Assembly: GCA_036426205.1 (NCBI GenBank)
Contig: CM071573.1
Location: 70,842,382 to 70,906,381, forward strand
Reading direction: 5' to 3'
DNA length: 64,000 nt
Source of the DNA: Ascaphus truei
Taxonomy: Eukaryota; Chordata; Amphibia; Anura; Ascaphidae
Shown here: one piece after another, positions 12,013-24,900 of the stretch
How the letters are laid out: every line of letters begins with the position of its first letter
Numbering within the stretch: the stretch's first letter is position 1
The notes under the pieces: model-generated
What the model was told of the DNA's origin: nothing
Database searches by the model: none
The model's input: the letters and a program-made list of their open reading frames with translations, nothing else
Made by a program: the position numbers and the translations under genes

Positions 12013-12836
12013 GCAGTGGCCCTTGAGGACTGGAGTTGCCCAGCCCTGATCTAGACAGTATAATAAAGTATTTGCTTTGTTAAGGTTCCCATGTGTAATG
12101 CACCAACAGCAGCATGTCTCTGTGCCATGTTTCCTGACCCACTACAGTACTTGTTTAAAAGGAGTAATGTCCCTTCCTTAAAATTCCTTAGTGGATTAAA
12201 CTTCCTATTGAAGCAGGTAGCGCAGGGGTATTGTATTATATATATGACATTTTTTGAAGTACTGCTGTCAATTTCCTGTAATGTACAGTATTGTCTCTTG
12301 TGTAAAGTGCTGCATACATTGGTGGCTGACGCTATGTAAATACAAATCTAGACATATCTATCTATATAGCTATATGTTGTAAAACCATATACAGATGTGA
12401 CCTGGGCTAGAGGCCATGACTGTCACACAAGATATTGTAATAAAGCATTGATTTCGCATAGGATTTCTTTGAAATGCTTCTAGTGTCTAATATCAAAATG
12501 TACCAGTACGAGTGACAAAGTGATACAGAAAAACCTGGATTATGTTAACTTCATTGCTCAGCTTGGCTGCCGCTGCAGCCGTTCTGGACTTTATGATGAG
12601 TATCACTTTTTTTTTCCATCTTTGAGATTTTGATGGCACATGATATGTTTCATAGCAATGTTCTATTATTATTAGTTCTTCTACTACTTACTATTCAGGG
12701 TATTTCTGCTTTTGAACATTTGCAATATATACTGGCCTCTGTGTACATTATATGCTGACCATCAATCAACTTCATTTTTTGCCTTTACCGGCAAATATAT
12801 GGTTGAGTTTCAGAATGTATCTTTATATATATTCAG

Positions 12837-12868
<32 letters not shown>

Positions 12869-13279
12869 TGTGCAACAGGGCAGTTTTTGTTCCACCTATA
12901 TACTGTACTACTTATATTTGTAGCTTTAGACATACTGACCAGCCAGTCAAAACACATGTTTCTCTGCTTTTTCCTTAATGATGGTGAATATACTGTGATC
13001 CTGCGATCTCCACCTTTGCAGATTTTGCACATTCAACCACAGCTGGGGTTTTTTTTTGTAGTCCTTACTTAGGTTTTCTATTAGAGGTTCTTTAGAGGTC
13101 TTGCTTTTTTAAAACTGTCATTTTTATTTTATGTCTTGAAAAAAATCTGTTTAATTAGGTATACTGCGTGCTTGTTTTGGGACATTTATGTATATATATA
13201 ATATATATATATGTATATATATTTTCCTTAAAGACAAACTTTTTCAAGACGACCTATCCAACACTTTTCCTGATTCATT
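12013..13279. other. mostly unassigned, with (TA)n
   Basis: A small hAT-MITE end lies at 12013-12050 (cttgaggactggagttgccc). A (TA)n run lies at 12835-12863 and another at about 13190-13222. No gene seen. Confidence 0.4.
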
Positions 13280-13535
13280 TCTTTCACTTCCATCCTAGAA
13301 CCACACACAGTGCCCTGATGTTGATAGCCAAACCCTTGCTGAGAAATGTACACACTATTCCTTGTACCTTCCACCCCCCTCCTTCCAAATTGTAAGCTCC
13401 TTGGGACAGAGACCTCCTTCCTATTGTCTTAGTTTGTCTTCACATACAGTATATGTACTCTTTTGCCATACAATATTATTGTCCTCCCACATTGTACTGC
13501 GCTGTGGCATGTTGGCGCCATAAAAATAAAAGATG
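13280..13535 (+). mobile_element. LINE-type 3' tail
   Basis: It carries attgtaagctccttgggaca, tactgcgctgtggcatgttg and ggcgccataaaaataaa, an ending typical of tetrapod L2-like LINEs. The coding part is gone. Confidence 0.5.
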
Positions 13536-14999
13536 ATAATAATATATTGACCAAAATTACTCGTCAAGATGATATTATGTGCAGTAAATATGGTTATTAT
13601 ACCTCTTTTCTTGACTTCCTATTATTAATGACTTCAATTTTTAACACCTCAAGAGACTGGTAGTGAGCTCCTGCTTCAACCTGTAATAGCAAAAAGTGGG
13701 AAATAATCCCTGGTGGTGCTTCAAAAACGGGGTGGTTCAAATCGATGAGTACGTATATACATAACAATGCGAACCAATGTATGGTTCATATATGAAAAAA
13801 GTTCAGAACCATCATCGATAGGCGGTGTATGAAAAGTTAATAATCCATCTGATAAGCCCAGCTGTATGTGGAGTAATGTGGCAACCATCTCACCTGATGT
13901 ATACTACGTAGGATGTCAAAGAGAAAGGGGGGAGGAAAACATGGCCCCGGCTGCCCACTAATGGGCCCCTCGTTAATGGAGCACCCCTATCTATAAGCAT
14001 GAAGGTCACCTCCCCCCGCTCCGTGTAGGTGAGTGGAAAGCTGTGACCACACTGGCTAAGAATAAATAGATCAGCTGTATGCCAAAGTTTGTAGCAGTAC
14101 TGACGGTACAGATCGTCCAGCTTGGTTCTGATGCCGGTGCTTCAATCCTAATGAAAGGTACAAAAGTATGGTGGTGGAAGAGAGAATGAGCACAGCAAAA
14201 AAGATGAAGGGCTGGAGGCAGGTAAAAGGTTACATTCTTTAATAGGCATAATAGCCACACAAACAAAATAGGTCCCGTGACGCGTTTCTCGCTATTAAGG
14301 TGCTTTATCAAAGAATGATCTGTGCTCTGAAAAAACGGTTTTAAATAGCAGTCTCTCAGTTGGAAGGCATTTCGCACCAACAACACTTGGCCTCACTGAT
14401 TGTCTGGGACCAGGTGAGTGACGACGGAAACCCGCAGGTCTTGACTGCTGAACCATCAAAGAGTCTACCATAGACAGGACAATATAGAATTGCAAAATTG
14501 GACACAAACTTTGTATCGCACCCCAACTAGCAAACTATAAGTGCATCTAGCTAGTTATTTCACTTTACTGGCAGATAGCTAAAGTATACCGATTGGAATT
14601 GAGTGCAACAAAGGCCATAGTCCTCCTCTTGTTTTTTGTTCCCTCAAGAGACTCATCTTTAGATGTGCAGATTTCAAGAAGGTACTGTACATCTGAGGTG
14701 TTTAAACCACCGAAACTATTTGCATATGCAACATAGCGTCTGCGTCCTGTCTGTTAATAGACCTCACTGGTGAGCTCTCTAATTAGCTGCCTTGCATGTA
14801 TACATTATGAAAGGACAATCCCAGGAGCTATTCTCAATGTACCTGTGCTTGTGATTTTTGACCTGACTCCTAAATGCAAACAGCTAGAAAACCTCAACAC
14901 TTCCCAGGGATGAAGAACAATACTCGGCTACTTTAAGGATCTGCACTATTGAAAGATGTGGGGTCACAGCAAACTTACTGCTACTTCATTTTGTCTGTA
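13536..14999. other. mostly unassigned; hammerhead-like remnant near 14280-14315
   Basis: No gene seen. On the minus strand, 14314-14280 reads tgataaagcac..gagaaacgcgtcac, similar to the motif in the Penelope terminal repeats, so part of this stretch may be an old Penelope-type fragment. Confidence 0.35.
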
Positions 15000-15095
15000 A
15001 CCCAGGGGTTCTCAACTCGAGTCCTCAAGATCTCCCCCCAACAGTTCAGGATATCCCTGCTTCAGCACAGGTGGCTCAATCAGTGGCTCAGTCGA
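15000..15095 (+). mobile_element. partial copy of small hAT-type MITE
   Basis: It matches the left half of the fold-back family at 29279 and 51538 (gtcctcaaga, ggatatccctgcttcagcac, aggtggctcaatcagtggct). Confidence 0.7.
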
Positions 15096-15734
15096 AGTCT
15101 ACTCTTCCCAGACCTTTTCCACTGTACATGGACTATCTTTTTGCTAGTCAAGTCAAGAAGGCAGGACAGAAATGTGTAGCTGGCAGTGTGTTGTTTGGTT
15201 GTTAGATTACATGCTGTGGTCATTATGTCCTCCTCTATATCTACTTATTTTGCCTATAACAAAGAAAAAGTTTGCGAGTGGGTAGCACAGCAACACTTAT
15301 TCGCCATGACCTTGCACACTTCAGCTGCTGAGTCCTATAATAACATCACTTAGTAGTACTACTGATTGCAGCAGACAAATGTGAAGCACACCTGCTCTTT
15401 CACCTTGACATCTGCATGCAACTGCGGTGTCAGTGATCCTGTGCTAAACCTCAAAATCTAAATGATGCGTTGTCTGCTGCTGGTAAACAGGATGTATAAG
15501 CAAGTCAGAATAAGAAGCCATCTCCCCAAAGCCTACAAGAGCTAGTGCTTTTGGAGGTGCATGGAACCTGTGATACAGAAAAAAAACATCTAAAATAAAG
15601 TATTTTGAAACACAGGTATATGCTAGCTATAACGATCTTCTCTTTAATCTTTATGGCTGCCATCATTTCTTATAGGAAGCAATTGTTTACCGCCTTTTGA
15701 TAAACACATTTTAACCAATTTGCTGCCAGAGGAA
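15096..15734. other. no recognisable feature
   Basis: I see no gene and no repeat that I can name. Confidence 0.3.
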
Positions 15735-15907
15735 CCTTTATTTATTTATAAAATGTTTTACCAGGAAGTGATACATTGCGAGTTAACAATCGTTTTTATG
15801 TATGTCCTGGGCACAGAGTTATGATGACAGATACATGGATACAAATACATAGTTACATTAAGTGAGCAAGGTTATATATTATATACAAGACATTGCATGC
15901 ACAGTAA

Positions 15908-16197
15908 GGCCGAGCGTATAGTGCCCGCGACGGGCGACGCGACGGGCGACGTCACCCGTCGCTGCTAGCGAAAGTTATATTTTGCTTTGCGGCGGCGGCG
16001 CAGGCGTACTGGCATTTGATTGGTTTAGGGGCTGTCACATGAGGCGACAGCCCTTGAAAAATCAAATATTGCCAGCTACCAAAATTTGCGACGTGACGTT
16101 GCTCCGTCACATTGTCGCCGTCGCGCTTACTATAAGCGCACACGGCAGCAAAGCATTTGTTTTTGGGCGACCCGTCGCAGGCACTACATGTGCGGCC
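15908..16197. mobile_element. Harbinger-type MITE, first of an adjacent pair
   Basis: Ends ggccgagcgtatagtgcc and ggcactacatgtgcggcc, with TAA on the left and TTA on the right. It abuts the next element and shares the TTA. Confidence 0.55.
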
Positions 16198-16200
16198 TTA

Positions 16201-16393
16201 GGCTACGCTTATAGTGACGGCGACGCGACGGTCAGGCGACTGTCGCTGGAAAATCAAATGGAGATGACTTCCAGCGATCGCGACCAATCCGTCATGACGT
16301 CGCGTTGTGCTTACTATAAGCGCACGCAATGGCGGCAATGCATTTGTTTTGCCGCTCCGTCGCGTCGCTGTCGCTGGCACTATAAGCGCAGCC
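16201..16393. mobile_element. Harbinger-type MITE, second of the pair
   Basis: 193 bp with inverted ends ggctacgcttatagtg and cactataagcgcagcc, flanked by TTA at 16198-16200 and 16394-16396. TTA duplication is typical of PIF/Harbinger elements. Confidence 0.75.
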
Positions 16394-16535
16394 TTAGAGA
16401 TAATATATGTTATAGGTGTATGACACAGTTACATACCAGATTAAAATGTGAGAGCTTTAGTTTTGAAAGAACTAAGACTGAGGCGGCGGTGATTGTCACT
16501 GGTAGATTGTTCCAGTTTTGGGGTGCACGGTAAGT

Positions 16536-17330
16536 ACACATTGCTTACCGTTTGCATACTTAAAGCTTATTGTCACCCAACAAGGTTCTTTGGGGTTGCT
16601 ATAAAGTAAAAGCATTCACCATAGCAATGCGCCCCCCCCACCACCACTGATATCGTTTTTCAAATTTAGCAGGCCTGGAATCCATATTCAATATAACCAA
16701 TGACTGGGAACTGCTTTTGCAAGGAGTGTGTGTGTTTGTGTAACAGAAGGAAATCAATCGGCAGTGATCCTCATAATACATCCATCAGGGCAGATTCAGA
16801 AGCAAATCACGGAAAGTTCATAACGGGAATCCACTTTTAATGACCTTGAAAATCAATGATCATATTATATTATTATATTGAAAAAGATATTTGCTGGGAA
16901 TTTCATCAGGAAGGCCAGCACAACAAGATGAAAAGGAAAAGAAAAAGTATTTAAAACGGCGCTGTTGGCCCGTCTAGCACGGTGGATGTGATATATTTGT
17001 GTGCGGCAAAACCATATCAGATAAGCAGAGAAAAAGGCAAAAATCTACGTACAATATACCAGCCAGCAAAAAGCAATCATAGGACAGCAAGGTTAAGCAA
17101 ACCAAAATGGTGGAAAAGATACGGTTAATGTATTTCTTGCTAAAGGTACCATTGAGGTACCAAAACGTTGTCTCGTTAGTGTGCTGCAATCAATTGTTTG
17201 TACTGTATATGTTTTCTACCATTTTGGTGTCCCTCGCCTTGCTGCTGTATATATATATATATATACTTGTGTGCATATATGCAGATGGAAATAAAAAAAA
17301 GATGCACTCACTCGACTCGCAGGTAACTCC
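16536..17330. other. mostly unassigned; fold-back at about 17084-17240
   Basis: accaaaatggtggaaaa (17100-17116) and its near complement at about 17212-17230 bound a small fold-back structure. A short (TA)n lies at about 17250-17265. No gene seen. Confidence 0.4.
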
Positions 17331-17363
17331 TCGTGAGCACGTCCATCCCCCATCAGGGCATCC

Positions 17364-17893
17364 AATATTTTGAAAGGTTCTCCCATGTACGCAACGCCAG
17401 AGGACTTGATTAATAAAAATATGAAGTAAAGAAGTCGGTACTCAAGTGGTCTTTATGAAACAATCCAAAAGATTTATTGACGATAGATCAACGTTTCGGT
17501 CCGCTTGCGGGCCTTTCTCAAGAGAATCGTCAATCTATCTTCAATAAATCCTTTGGATTCTTTCATCAAGACCACTCCAGTGCCGGCTTCTTTACTCTAC
17601 TGGAATGTAGGTGGTATCCACGACGATGCGGGACCACCCCTGCTGAGTACCGGTGGCAGGTATCATGTTTTTGTGAGTGCGCCACGCAACAGAAATAGAA
17701 ACATGAGAACATTTATTAAAGGATGATCGTCGTTTCGATCCATAACTCTGGCCTTTATCAAGATGTCCGAGTTTTGATAAAGGTTCGAGTTGCGGATAGA
17801 AACGTTGATCGTCCTGTAATAAACGTGTTCATAATTTTAGTCCTCTGGATTGCCGTTTTCCCTCCGTATATGGGAGAACCTTTCAAAATATAT
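17364..17893. repeat. 530-bp fold-back element with two gaaacgtt-type motifs
   Basis: The arms ttttgaaaggttctccca (17369 region) and tgggagaacctttcaaaa (17876 region) are inverted. Inside, the minus strand at 17507-17466 reads ttgagaaaggcc..ccgaaacgttgatc, similar to the Penelope hammerhead-like motif. Possibly two inverted Penelope terminal-repeat fragments. Confidence 0.45.
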
Positions 17894-18551
17894 CCAGATG
17901 GAGCCAACGTTACTACTCCACGCCCATTGTTTTGAATCAGCTGTGTATTAGAAAGAGGTGGGACTATAGTGCTACTTCACCAGCGTCAGCATGCCAGAGG
18001 GAATAATGACCGTGGCTACATCTTTATGTATAAATAAATATGTGTGTAACTGTACGCATACATATATATAATAAAATCAGAACGTTTGAGCAGCAACATG
18101 GAGAAGAAAGGCTTTTGCAACCCAGTACCTGGAAGATCATAGGGGTGATATAACATTTGTAGCTATTACTATATCGTTGTCCCCTTTTAAACAAAGATAT
18201 ATTAGAGGATACCAACCTTTTACTACTACTTAATATCTTACTTTGGAATGTACTACATGGCTCTTTATAGGTATGTAGGTTGAGAAATACACATGGCTTA
18301 TTGTACATTAATAGCAAGACAAGTTTGTTTGTTTTTTTAAATAAAAGGAAAAAAAGTTGATGGTAAATAAATATATAATGGTAGCTAGTTTTTTTAGCCA
18401 AACATTTCTCCATATGACTGTACAAAGTCTATTTATTATGAATTGAAGCCAAAGAAACTCTAGCTGTTCTTGATTTAACCAGATGTTAGGCATTCACAGT
18501 GTAACAATTTTTACTTACAATGCTCATTGTTCTTTTCTTTTCCTCATATAG
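17894..18551. other. VSIR intron 1, no recognisable feature
   Basis: AT-rich. No signal-peptide exon could be identified here. Confidence 0.35.
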
Positions 18552-18920
18552 ATCTGATAACAGCTTATTCAGTCTCTACCAAGCACTCGCTCTACATTTG
18601 CCCCAAAGGACTGAATGTGAATCTTACATGTCAAGTCACTGGGGCACCGGCTGAAAACCATGATCACACCATTCTAATCTGGCACTTCAGTAAGAACAAA
18701 CACTCAAACTGTCCTGAAAGAAAACACATACGGAATATGACAGAGAAGGAGCACCACGCTGCACAAATTATACACAATCTGCAGAGTCGAGAATTCCACG
18801 TGACTCTACAGAATCTTTCCCAACTGGATAGTGGTGTCTACTGTTGTTTCGCTTTGGAGACCATTAATCACCACCGTGTGCACGTTTCCCATAGTTACAT
18901 AGAGCTTCAAGTGAAAACAG
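18552..18920 (+). CDS. VSIR: VSIR exon 2: Ig V-type domain
   Basis: 369 bp, phase 1 at both ends, acceptor tcatatag and donor gtaagaca. It encodes the whole Ig-V fold, from LYICPKG through the B-strand cysteine (LTCQV) to DSGVYCC and ELQVKTG. Besides the canonical pair, the extra VISTA cysteines in YIC, NCPERK and the doubled CC are present. The exon is rich in histidine (14 in about 118 residues). The open frame runs on past the donor into intron and repeat DNA to 19108; that extension is not coding. Confidence 0.95.
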
Positions 18921-21900
18921 GTAAGACAACTGTACAAAGTGAATCCTACTCACCAAGAGAAGGCACAATGGATGGCCTTTTTAGTGTAATAATACATTAC
19001 ACCAGGGCTGCACAACATACCGCCCGCGGGCCGCATGCGGCCCGCCCGGCCTCTCTGTGCGGCCCTGATAAGATTTTAAAAAAAAAACTTAAAAAAAAAA
19101 AAACTTAAAAAAAAAAAAATGGCGGCGATTCCCCGCGGTCCCGGGTTGGTGATGTGAGTGCATTGGTGAGGATGAGGCGGGGGTGAGGTGAGGTGAGGGG
19201 TTAGGGGTGAGGTTGAGGTGAAGGGGGGTGAGGAGTGTGAACGTGACCAGGGGGGGTTGAAGGTGCTATTGAGGTTAGGTGCAGGGTTGTGAGGTGAGGT
19301 TGCAGGAGTGAGGTGCTGTGCGTGCAGGAAGGGTGATGTGAGGTGCAGGGGGGGTGATTGGAAGGTGCAGGGGGGGGGTTGTGATTGGGTGAGGTGATTG
19401 GAGTGCAGGGGGTGATTGAGTTGCAGGGGGGGTAATAGGTATTGGAGGGCAGTTGGGGGGTGATTGGAGGTGCAGGGGGGGTGAGCGGTGCAGTGGGGTG
19501 ATTAGGTTGGGGCAGGGGGGTACTGCGATGGTGGCGGGAGGGGAGTGGAAGGCGGGGTGGAGACGGAGAAAACAACCTGCGGGCCGGGGTGCCGTAAGGG
19601 GGGTATGTGGGGCGTACTGTTCGGGCGAGGAGGCGCGAAAGGGGAAGAGGGGCGGGCAGGGAGGGGAAGGGCGGGGGATGCGGTGAGGGGTTGCGAAGGG
19701 GCGCGGGTGATTGCGAGGGGAAGGGGCGCGGGGAGTGGAGGTTGAAGGGGGGGGGAAGGCGGAGGCAGGGCAAGGGGGGGGGAGTGGAGGGAAAGGGGGG
19801 TGAGGGAGGTGAAGGGGGGGTGAGGCGACTGGAGGGCGCAAGGGGGGGAGCGTGGGCGGGACGGTGACAGGGGCGGGGAAGAGTGGGGTGAGGGGAAGGG
19901 GGGGGAGACGAGGGTGTGAGGGGCAGGGGGGGAGAGTGGCGGGAGATGAAGGGGGGGAGAGTGTATGTGAGGGGAAGGGGCGGGGGGAAAAAGTCGGGGG
20001 GGAAGAAAGTTGGTGTGAGGTGCAGGGGGGGGAGAGGTGGGGGGGGGGGGGAGGGAGTGTAGTGGTGTGAGGTGCAGGGGGGGAGAGTGGTGTGAGGTGC
20101 AGGGGGGGAAAAGGATGTGAGGTGCAGGGGGGGTGGGATGTGTGTGGTGTGCAGGGGGTATTATGTGTGTGGTGTGCAGGGGGTATTATGTGTGTGGTGT
20201 GCAGGGGGGTATTATGTGTGTGGTGTGCAGGGGGGTATTATGTGTGTGGTGTGCAGGGGGGTATTATGTGTGTGGGTGAGGGGGAGAGATGGGGGTATGA
20301 GAGATAGTTGGGGAGTATCGCAAAGGTTGATAGTGAGGGGTTCTGGGGGAGATATGAGGATGATGATGAGGGGTGCTGGAGGAGATATATGAGGATGATG
20401 ATGATGATGAGAGGTGCTGGAGGAGAGATGATGATGATGATGATGATGATTTTACCCGTGCGGCCCAAATTTTTTTTCCTTGGAGCATTTCGGCCCTTCT
20501 CGCTTTACGAGTTGTGCAGGCCTGCATTACACTGATTAATATTAACATGGACTTTAGCCATAGCCACAGCGTCCATATACGACCATAATGTACATTGATT
20601 ATCCAAATGTATTGATCATATGATCTTATTACCCAATGGATGACTACTATTATTAAAATAATCCATGTTTTCAATTTGTAAAAGTATGAGGATTTTATTA
20701 TACCAAACCTGGGCCGAACTGATAATAAATCTATAACTTATATAAAGCTGACAGTGTGTGCAGACTGTACCTGTATATACTTGCTTTATGAATGCAGATA
20801 CAATCCTTCCACAGAACACTGATAACCTTATTTCCATTGTTAAAGGACAAGGTACATGCAAAGTGATTGGCTTAAAACCACCGAAGCAGCTTAACTGGCC
20901 TAAATCTTCCGCAGAGTAGCCAGTTCAGATTGGCGCATGCCAAGATAAAACTTGACTCTCTCCCAAAGGAAAGCTGGAGCAAAAGCACAGCATGGTTCTC
21001 TGTGGCTGTACCCTTCCCAGAGGGAAAGTTCATAGAAAGACCAAGACCATTATTGCACTACTAAATGAACAAACATTACTGGTGTTAGGAATATAAACCA
21101 TTTCATCTGTTGATATACCCATGTACGTATACAAATTGGGGTTAATAACGCAACATTTAATAATAACTTTATTTATAGAGCGCTTTTCTCCCAATGGGAC
21201 TCAAAGCCCTTGACAGTTCCAAAAAGTAACAAAGAAGAAAACATTTAAGGTTATAAAATACACCAAGCACAAGGAAAGATACAATGCAGGATGGGACGGT
21301 ACTGTAGCTATTAAAGCTGCAGACCAAGCAATATCCTACATTTGTTTTTTTAATAAATAATTTCTGTACCATGAGAATATTCTTGTAGCAATTTTTATTT
21401 TAAACTCTGATATTTTTTAATGTACTATAATGTAACAAGTGGTTTTTGTTTCTATAGTAACCATTTACAAAGCCACAGATACTGAGTTAATACTCCTCTG
21501 CAGTCATTTAGTGAACCCCTGAGCTGAATCTTCGCCGATCGATCACAGGAGAACGGATCGATCGGCAACATAGCTAATTACTTATTATTGTGTGGATTGT
21601 ATTGATGCACATATTAAAGGGAGGAAAAATAAGTTAAAAAAACCCAGCAGCTTGCACCCACTGCTTTAAATGTCGGACAGGTTGTGGTTCATGAATTAAA
21701 TGTCGGCCTATTTTTATAGATTTCCAGAGAGGGGGCCTCTCGAACTGTACAAAATTGTAAAAGTACAATTCTAAATAGGATCAAATTAAACATATGATAG
21801 TCATATATAAATTAAGTTATAACAAGGCTATTGACGCATTTAAAAAACAAGACAAATACAAGTATTTTAAAATATTTCTGAAAGCCTGTATTTCTTATAA

Positions 21901-24900
21901 GGGCACTCGGACGGAGCGGAAGGTCGCACTAGGAAACTGTTTTACTAACCAGATTTATTAACACTCTTTGTATCAAGTAACTCATCGGAAAGACGGGTCT
22001 GGAAAAGTTGAAGATTAAATGTTTACAAACATTACTAAGAAACTCTCAAAAATATTTTTAAGTAAAAAGATCTGCCTACTGTATATTGTTTTTAAAAGGC
22101 GTCAACCATTTACTTTTAACCTAACAAATAAAGCACTGACATTAATTCCATTCGGTCCCAGTGGAGACTACACCTTCAAGTGGAAACATCAGTAGATAAT
22201 GTTCTGGAGTGATATATATATATGTGTCTCCTGCCTATACATCATATTCGAAGATCATCCAGGCGGACATCTTTCTTTCCCCCCACACCCACCCTGATAT
22301 TTGGTCTTTTTTCCACATGTTTTGGCATATTTTGGATATCCTAATATCACTGGTACTTTACGTTTTGCCTTCTTGAACTATTTGGGACAATTTTATCTAT
22401 ATTCATTTTTGTTCTGGTTTTATAGTTCACTATATTTTTAACACATTATCGACTATTATTATTATTATTTAGCATTATCAGTGTCACCTACATCCTATAT
22501 TATTCACCTCACAGTCATATTATTATATTTCTATTCTTATTGGCGCTTCTTTGATTTTTGTGTGTGTATATATATATATATATAACAAACAACAGGGAGA
22601 TAAGCTGCGCCTTAAGGAACATATACAATAAAATAATGTGCTGCTATAACGATATGATGTAAATGTCTTAATTACATAAGCAAAACATATATACACATAT
22701 AATAATAAGTGGACCTATAATGATATCAGGCCCACAAAAACATGAACAATAAATATTATAATATAAAAGCAAAAAAGGAAAAACAGTCCTCGAATAGTCC
22801 AATAATGAAAAGTATAGGTGCTGGTATGCAGGGTCTCCGGCGCTCTCAGTATGGACCAACCATGTCCACAGGGTATCTAAAAAGAAAAAAGAGGAGAGGG
22901 AGCGACGCCCATAGCGTATAAAAGTTTTAATGAAGGGGGGAGGGGGAGAGAGGGGGGGGGTAAAAAACGCACTTACAAAAAAATGCATTAAAATCAAGCA
23001 TATGTGATATACATAATCACCACCATCCGGTTTAGCTGAGACTCTTGGGGGCACTCCTAAGCCCGTTGGTAAGGGGCAACGTCACTGCAGGTTCCAGGGC
23101 TGGTAGCACCATCCGGTCAAACTGCAGGCTTCAGGGGCCTCCGTTGGTAATGGAACACCGTCCCAGCAGATTCACAAGCAGGTGGTAAGCTATGAAAATG
23201 TCCAAGAAAGAGGTCGTGTAATGCTGCCTCTAGCACTCGTGGCCTGGATCATACGCTCCAGGCTTGGGATGGACTCCAATGTCTCTGCGTCTGACGTCAC
23301 GACGCTCCCTGACAGCGTTTGTCGTCACGGCTAACGTTCTCAAAGGGATGTCATAAGAAGGGGAGGTCCGGTATTATATATACAACCTCAGAGTGGTAAT
23401 TAAAGAAAATCTCCTCCCCTACTCAGCTGCATTCGTTTTTCGTGCTGCTACCACAATATAATAGCACACTATACTCATTAAAATACAGGGAATTAACCCT
23501 AAAAGGATCGGAGGGGGAAAGCAAATTTAACTCTAAATACCAGTCTACATGTATGCATTTGGATAGATGACACATAGTATACAAAAACATATATATACAA
23601 GCTCATTTAAAAAAGAAATCATATATAAAAAATCCATAAATGTATATTAGATTTATATTACACATAGACTGGCATAACATGTTCATCAATGCCAAATTCA
23701 TCATGACAAAAGTCATAAAGGGATAACAACCAGAGGGAAACATTCAGCCTACATGTAAATCACAACCTCTCAAATGAATATATATAATGTGTGTATGGAT
23801 TCTATTATGATATTCCATAAGGTGCATCAGTAAATAATACTTTAACTTCCCTAATAGATGAGAGGGATGACCTACAGTAGGCTAATACTACATAAGGTTA
23901 CTGTAAAACAAAGGATCACAAGATATCATACCATAAAATAGAAAGTGCAATAATATATATATATTCCCAATCACACATAATCAAGTTCAAAGTCTCTATA
24001 TATTAGGTGAAGTTAAGTATTATTTACTGATGCACCTTATGGAATATCATAATAGAATCCATACACACATTCATTTGAGAGGTTGTGATTTACATGTAGG
24101 CTGAATGTTTCCCTCTGGTTTTATCCCTTTATGACTTTTGTCATGATGAATTTGGCATTGATGAACTATGTTATGCCAGTCTATGTGTAATATAAATATA
24201 AATACATTTATGGATTTTTTATATAATGATTTCTTTTTTAATGAGCTTGTATATATATGTTTTGTATTAACATGTGTCATCTATCCAAAATGCAATACGA
24301 TGTAGACTGGTATTTAGAGTTAAATTTTGCTTTCTCCTCCGATCCTTTAGGGTTAATTACCGTGTATTTATGTAAGATATAGTGTGCAATATATGGTGTA
24401 GCAGACGAAAAACGAATGCAGCTGAGTAGGGGAGGAGATTTCTTTAATTACCACTCTGAGGTTGTATATAATACAGGACCTCCCCTTCTTATGACATCCC
24501 TTTGAGGGAAAGTTAGCCGTGACTGACGAAACGCGTCAGGGAGCGTCGTGACGTCAGACGAGAGACATTGGAGTCCATACCAAGCGCTGGAGCGTTGATC
24601 CAGGCACGAGTGCTAGAGGCAGCATTACACGGGACCTCTTTCTTGGACATTTTCATAGCTTACTGCTTGTGGAATCTGCTGGGACGGTGTTCCATACCAA
24701 CGGAGGCCCTCGAAGCCCGCAGTTTGACGGATGGTGCTACCAGCCCTGGAACCTGCAGTGACGTTGCCCCTTACCAACGGAGCTTAGGAGTGCCCCAAGA
24801 GTTCAGCTAAAACGGATGGTGGTGATTAGTATTACACCATGCTTGATTTAATGCCTTTTTTGTAAGTGCGTTTTACCCCCCCTCCCCCTCCCCCCTCATA

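Larger units (their letters stand above)
15735..16535 (-). mobile_element. antisense CR1/L2-type LINE tail split by two MITEs
   Basis: 15735-15907 and 16394-16535 are the complement of the LINE end seen at 6600-6900 (ccaggaagtgatacattg; ttccagttttggggtgcacg). The two MITEs between them interrupt it, so they are younger than this LINE copy. Confidence 0.75.
19003..20524. mobile_element. hAT-type element with G-rich satellite interior
   Basis: 1522 bp. Inverted ends CAGGGCTGCACAAC and GTTGTGCAGGCCTG, flanked by a perfect 8-bp duplication CATTACAC (18995-19002 and 20525-20532), the hAT hallmark. No transposase frame. The interior is G-rich tandem DNA, a 25-bp array and (GAT)n. It sits 74 bases after the VSIR exon 2 donor. 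Confidence 0.85.

Noticed and set aside
15982..16533. 183-codon frame
   Set aside because: It runs across two MITEs and the antisense LINE tail.
10000..18550. VSIR exon 1 (signal peptide)
   Set aside because: No ATG-led hydrophobic frame ending at a phase-1 donor could be picked with any confidence.
18921..19108. Continuation of the VSIR Ig frame past 18920
   Set aside because: A consensus donor lies at 18921, the VISTA match stops there, and the frame enters repeat DNA.
19201..19867. Gly/Arg-rich and Pro-rich frames of up to 190 codons
   Set aside because: They arise from G-rich satellite inside a hAT-type element.
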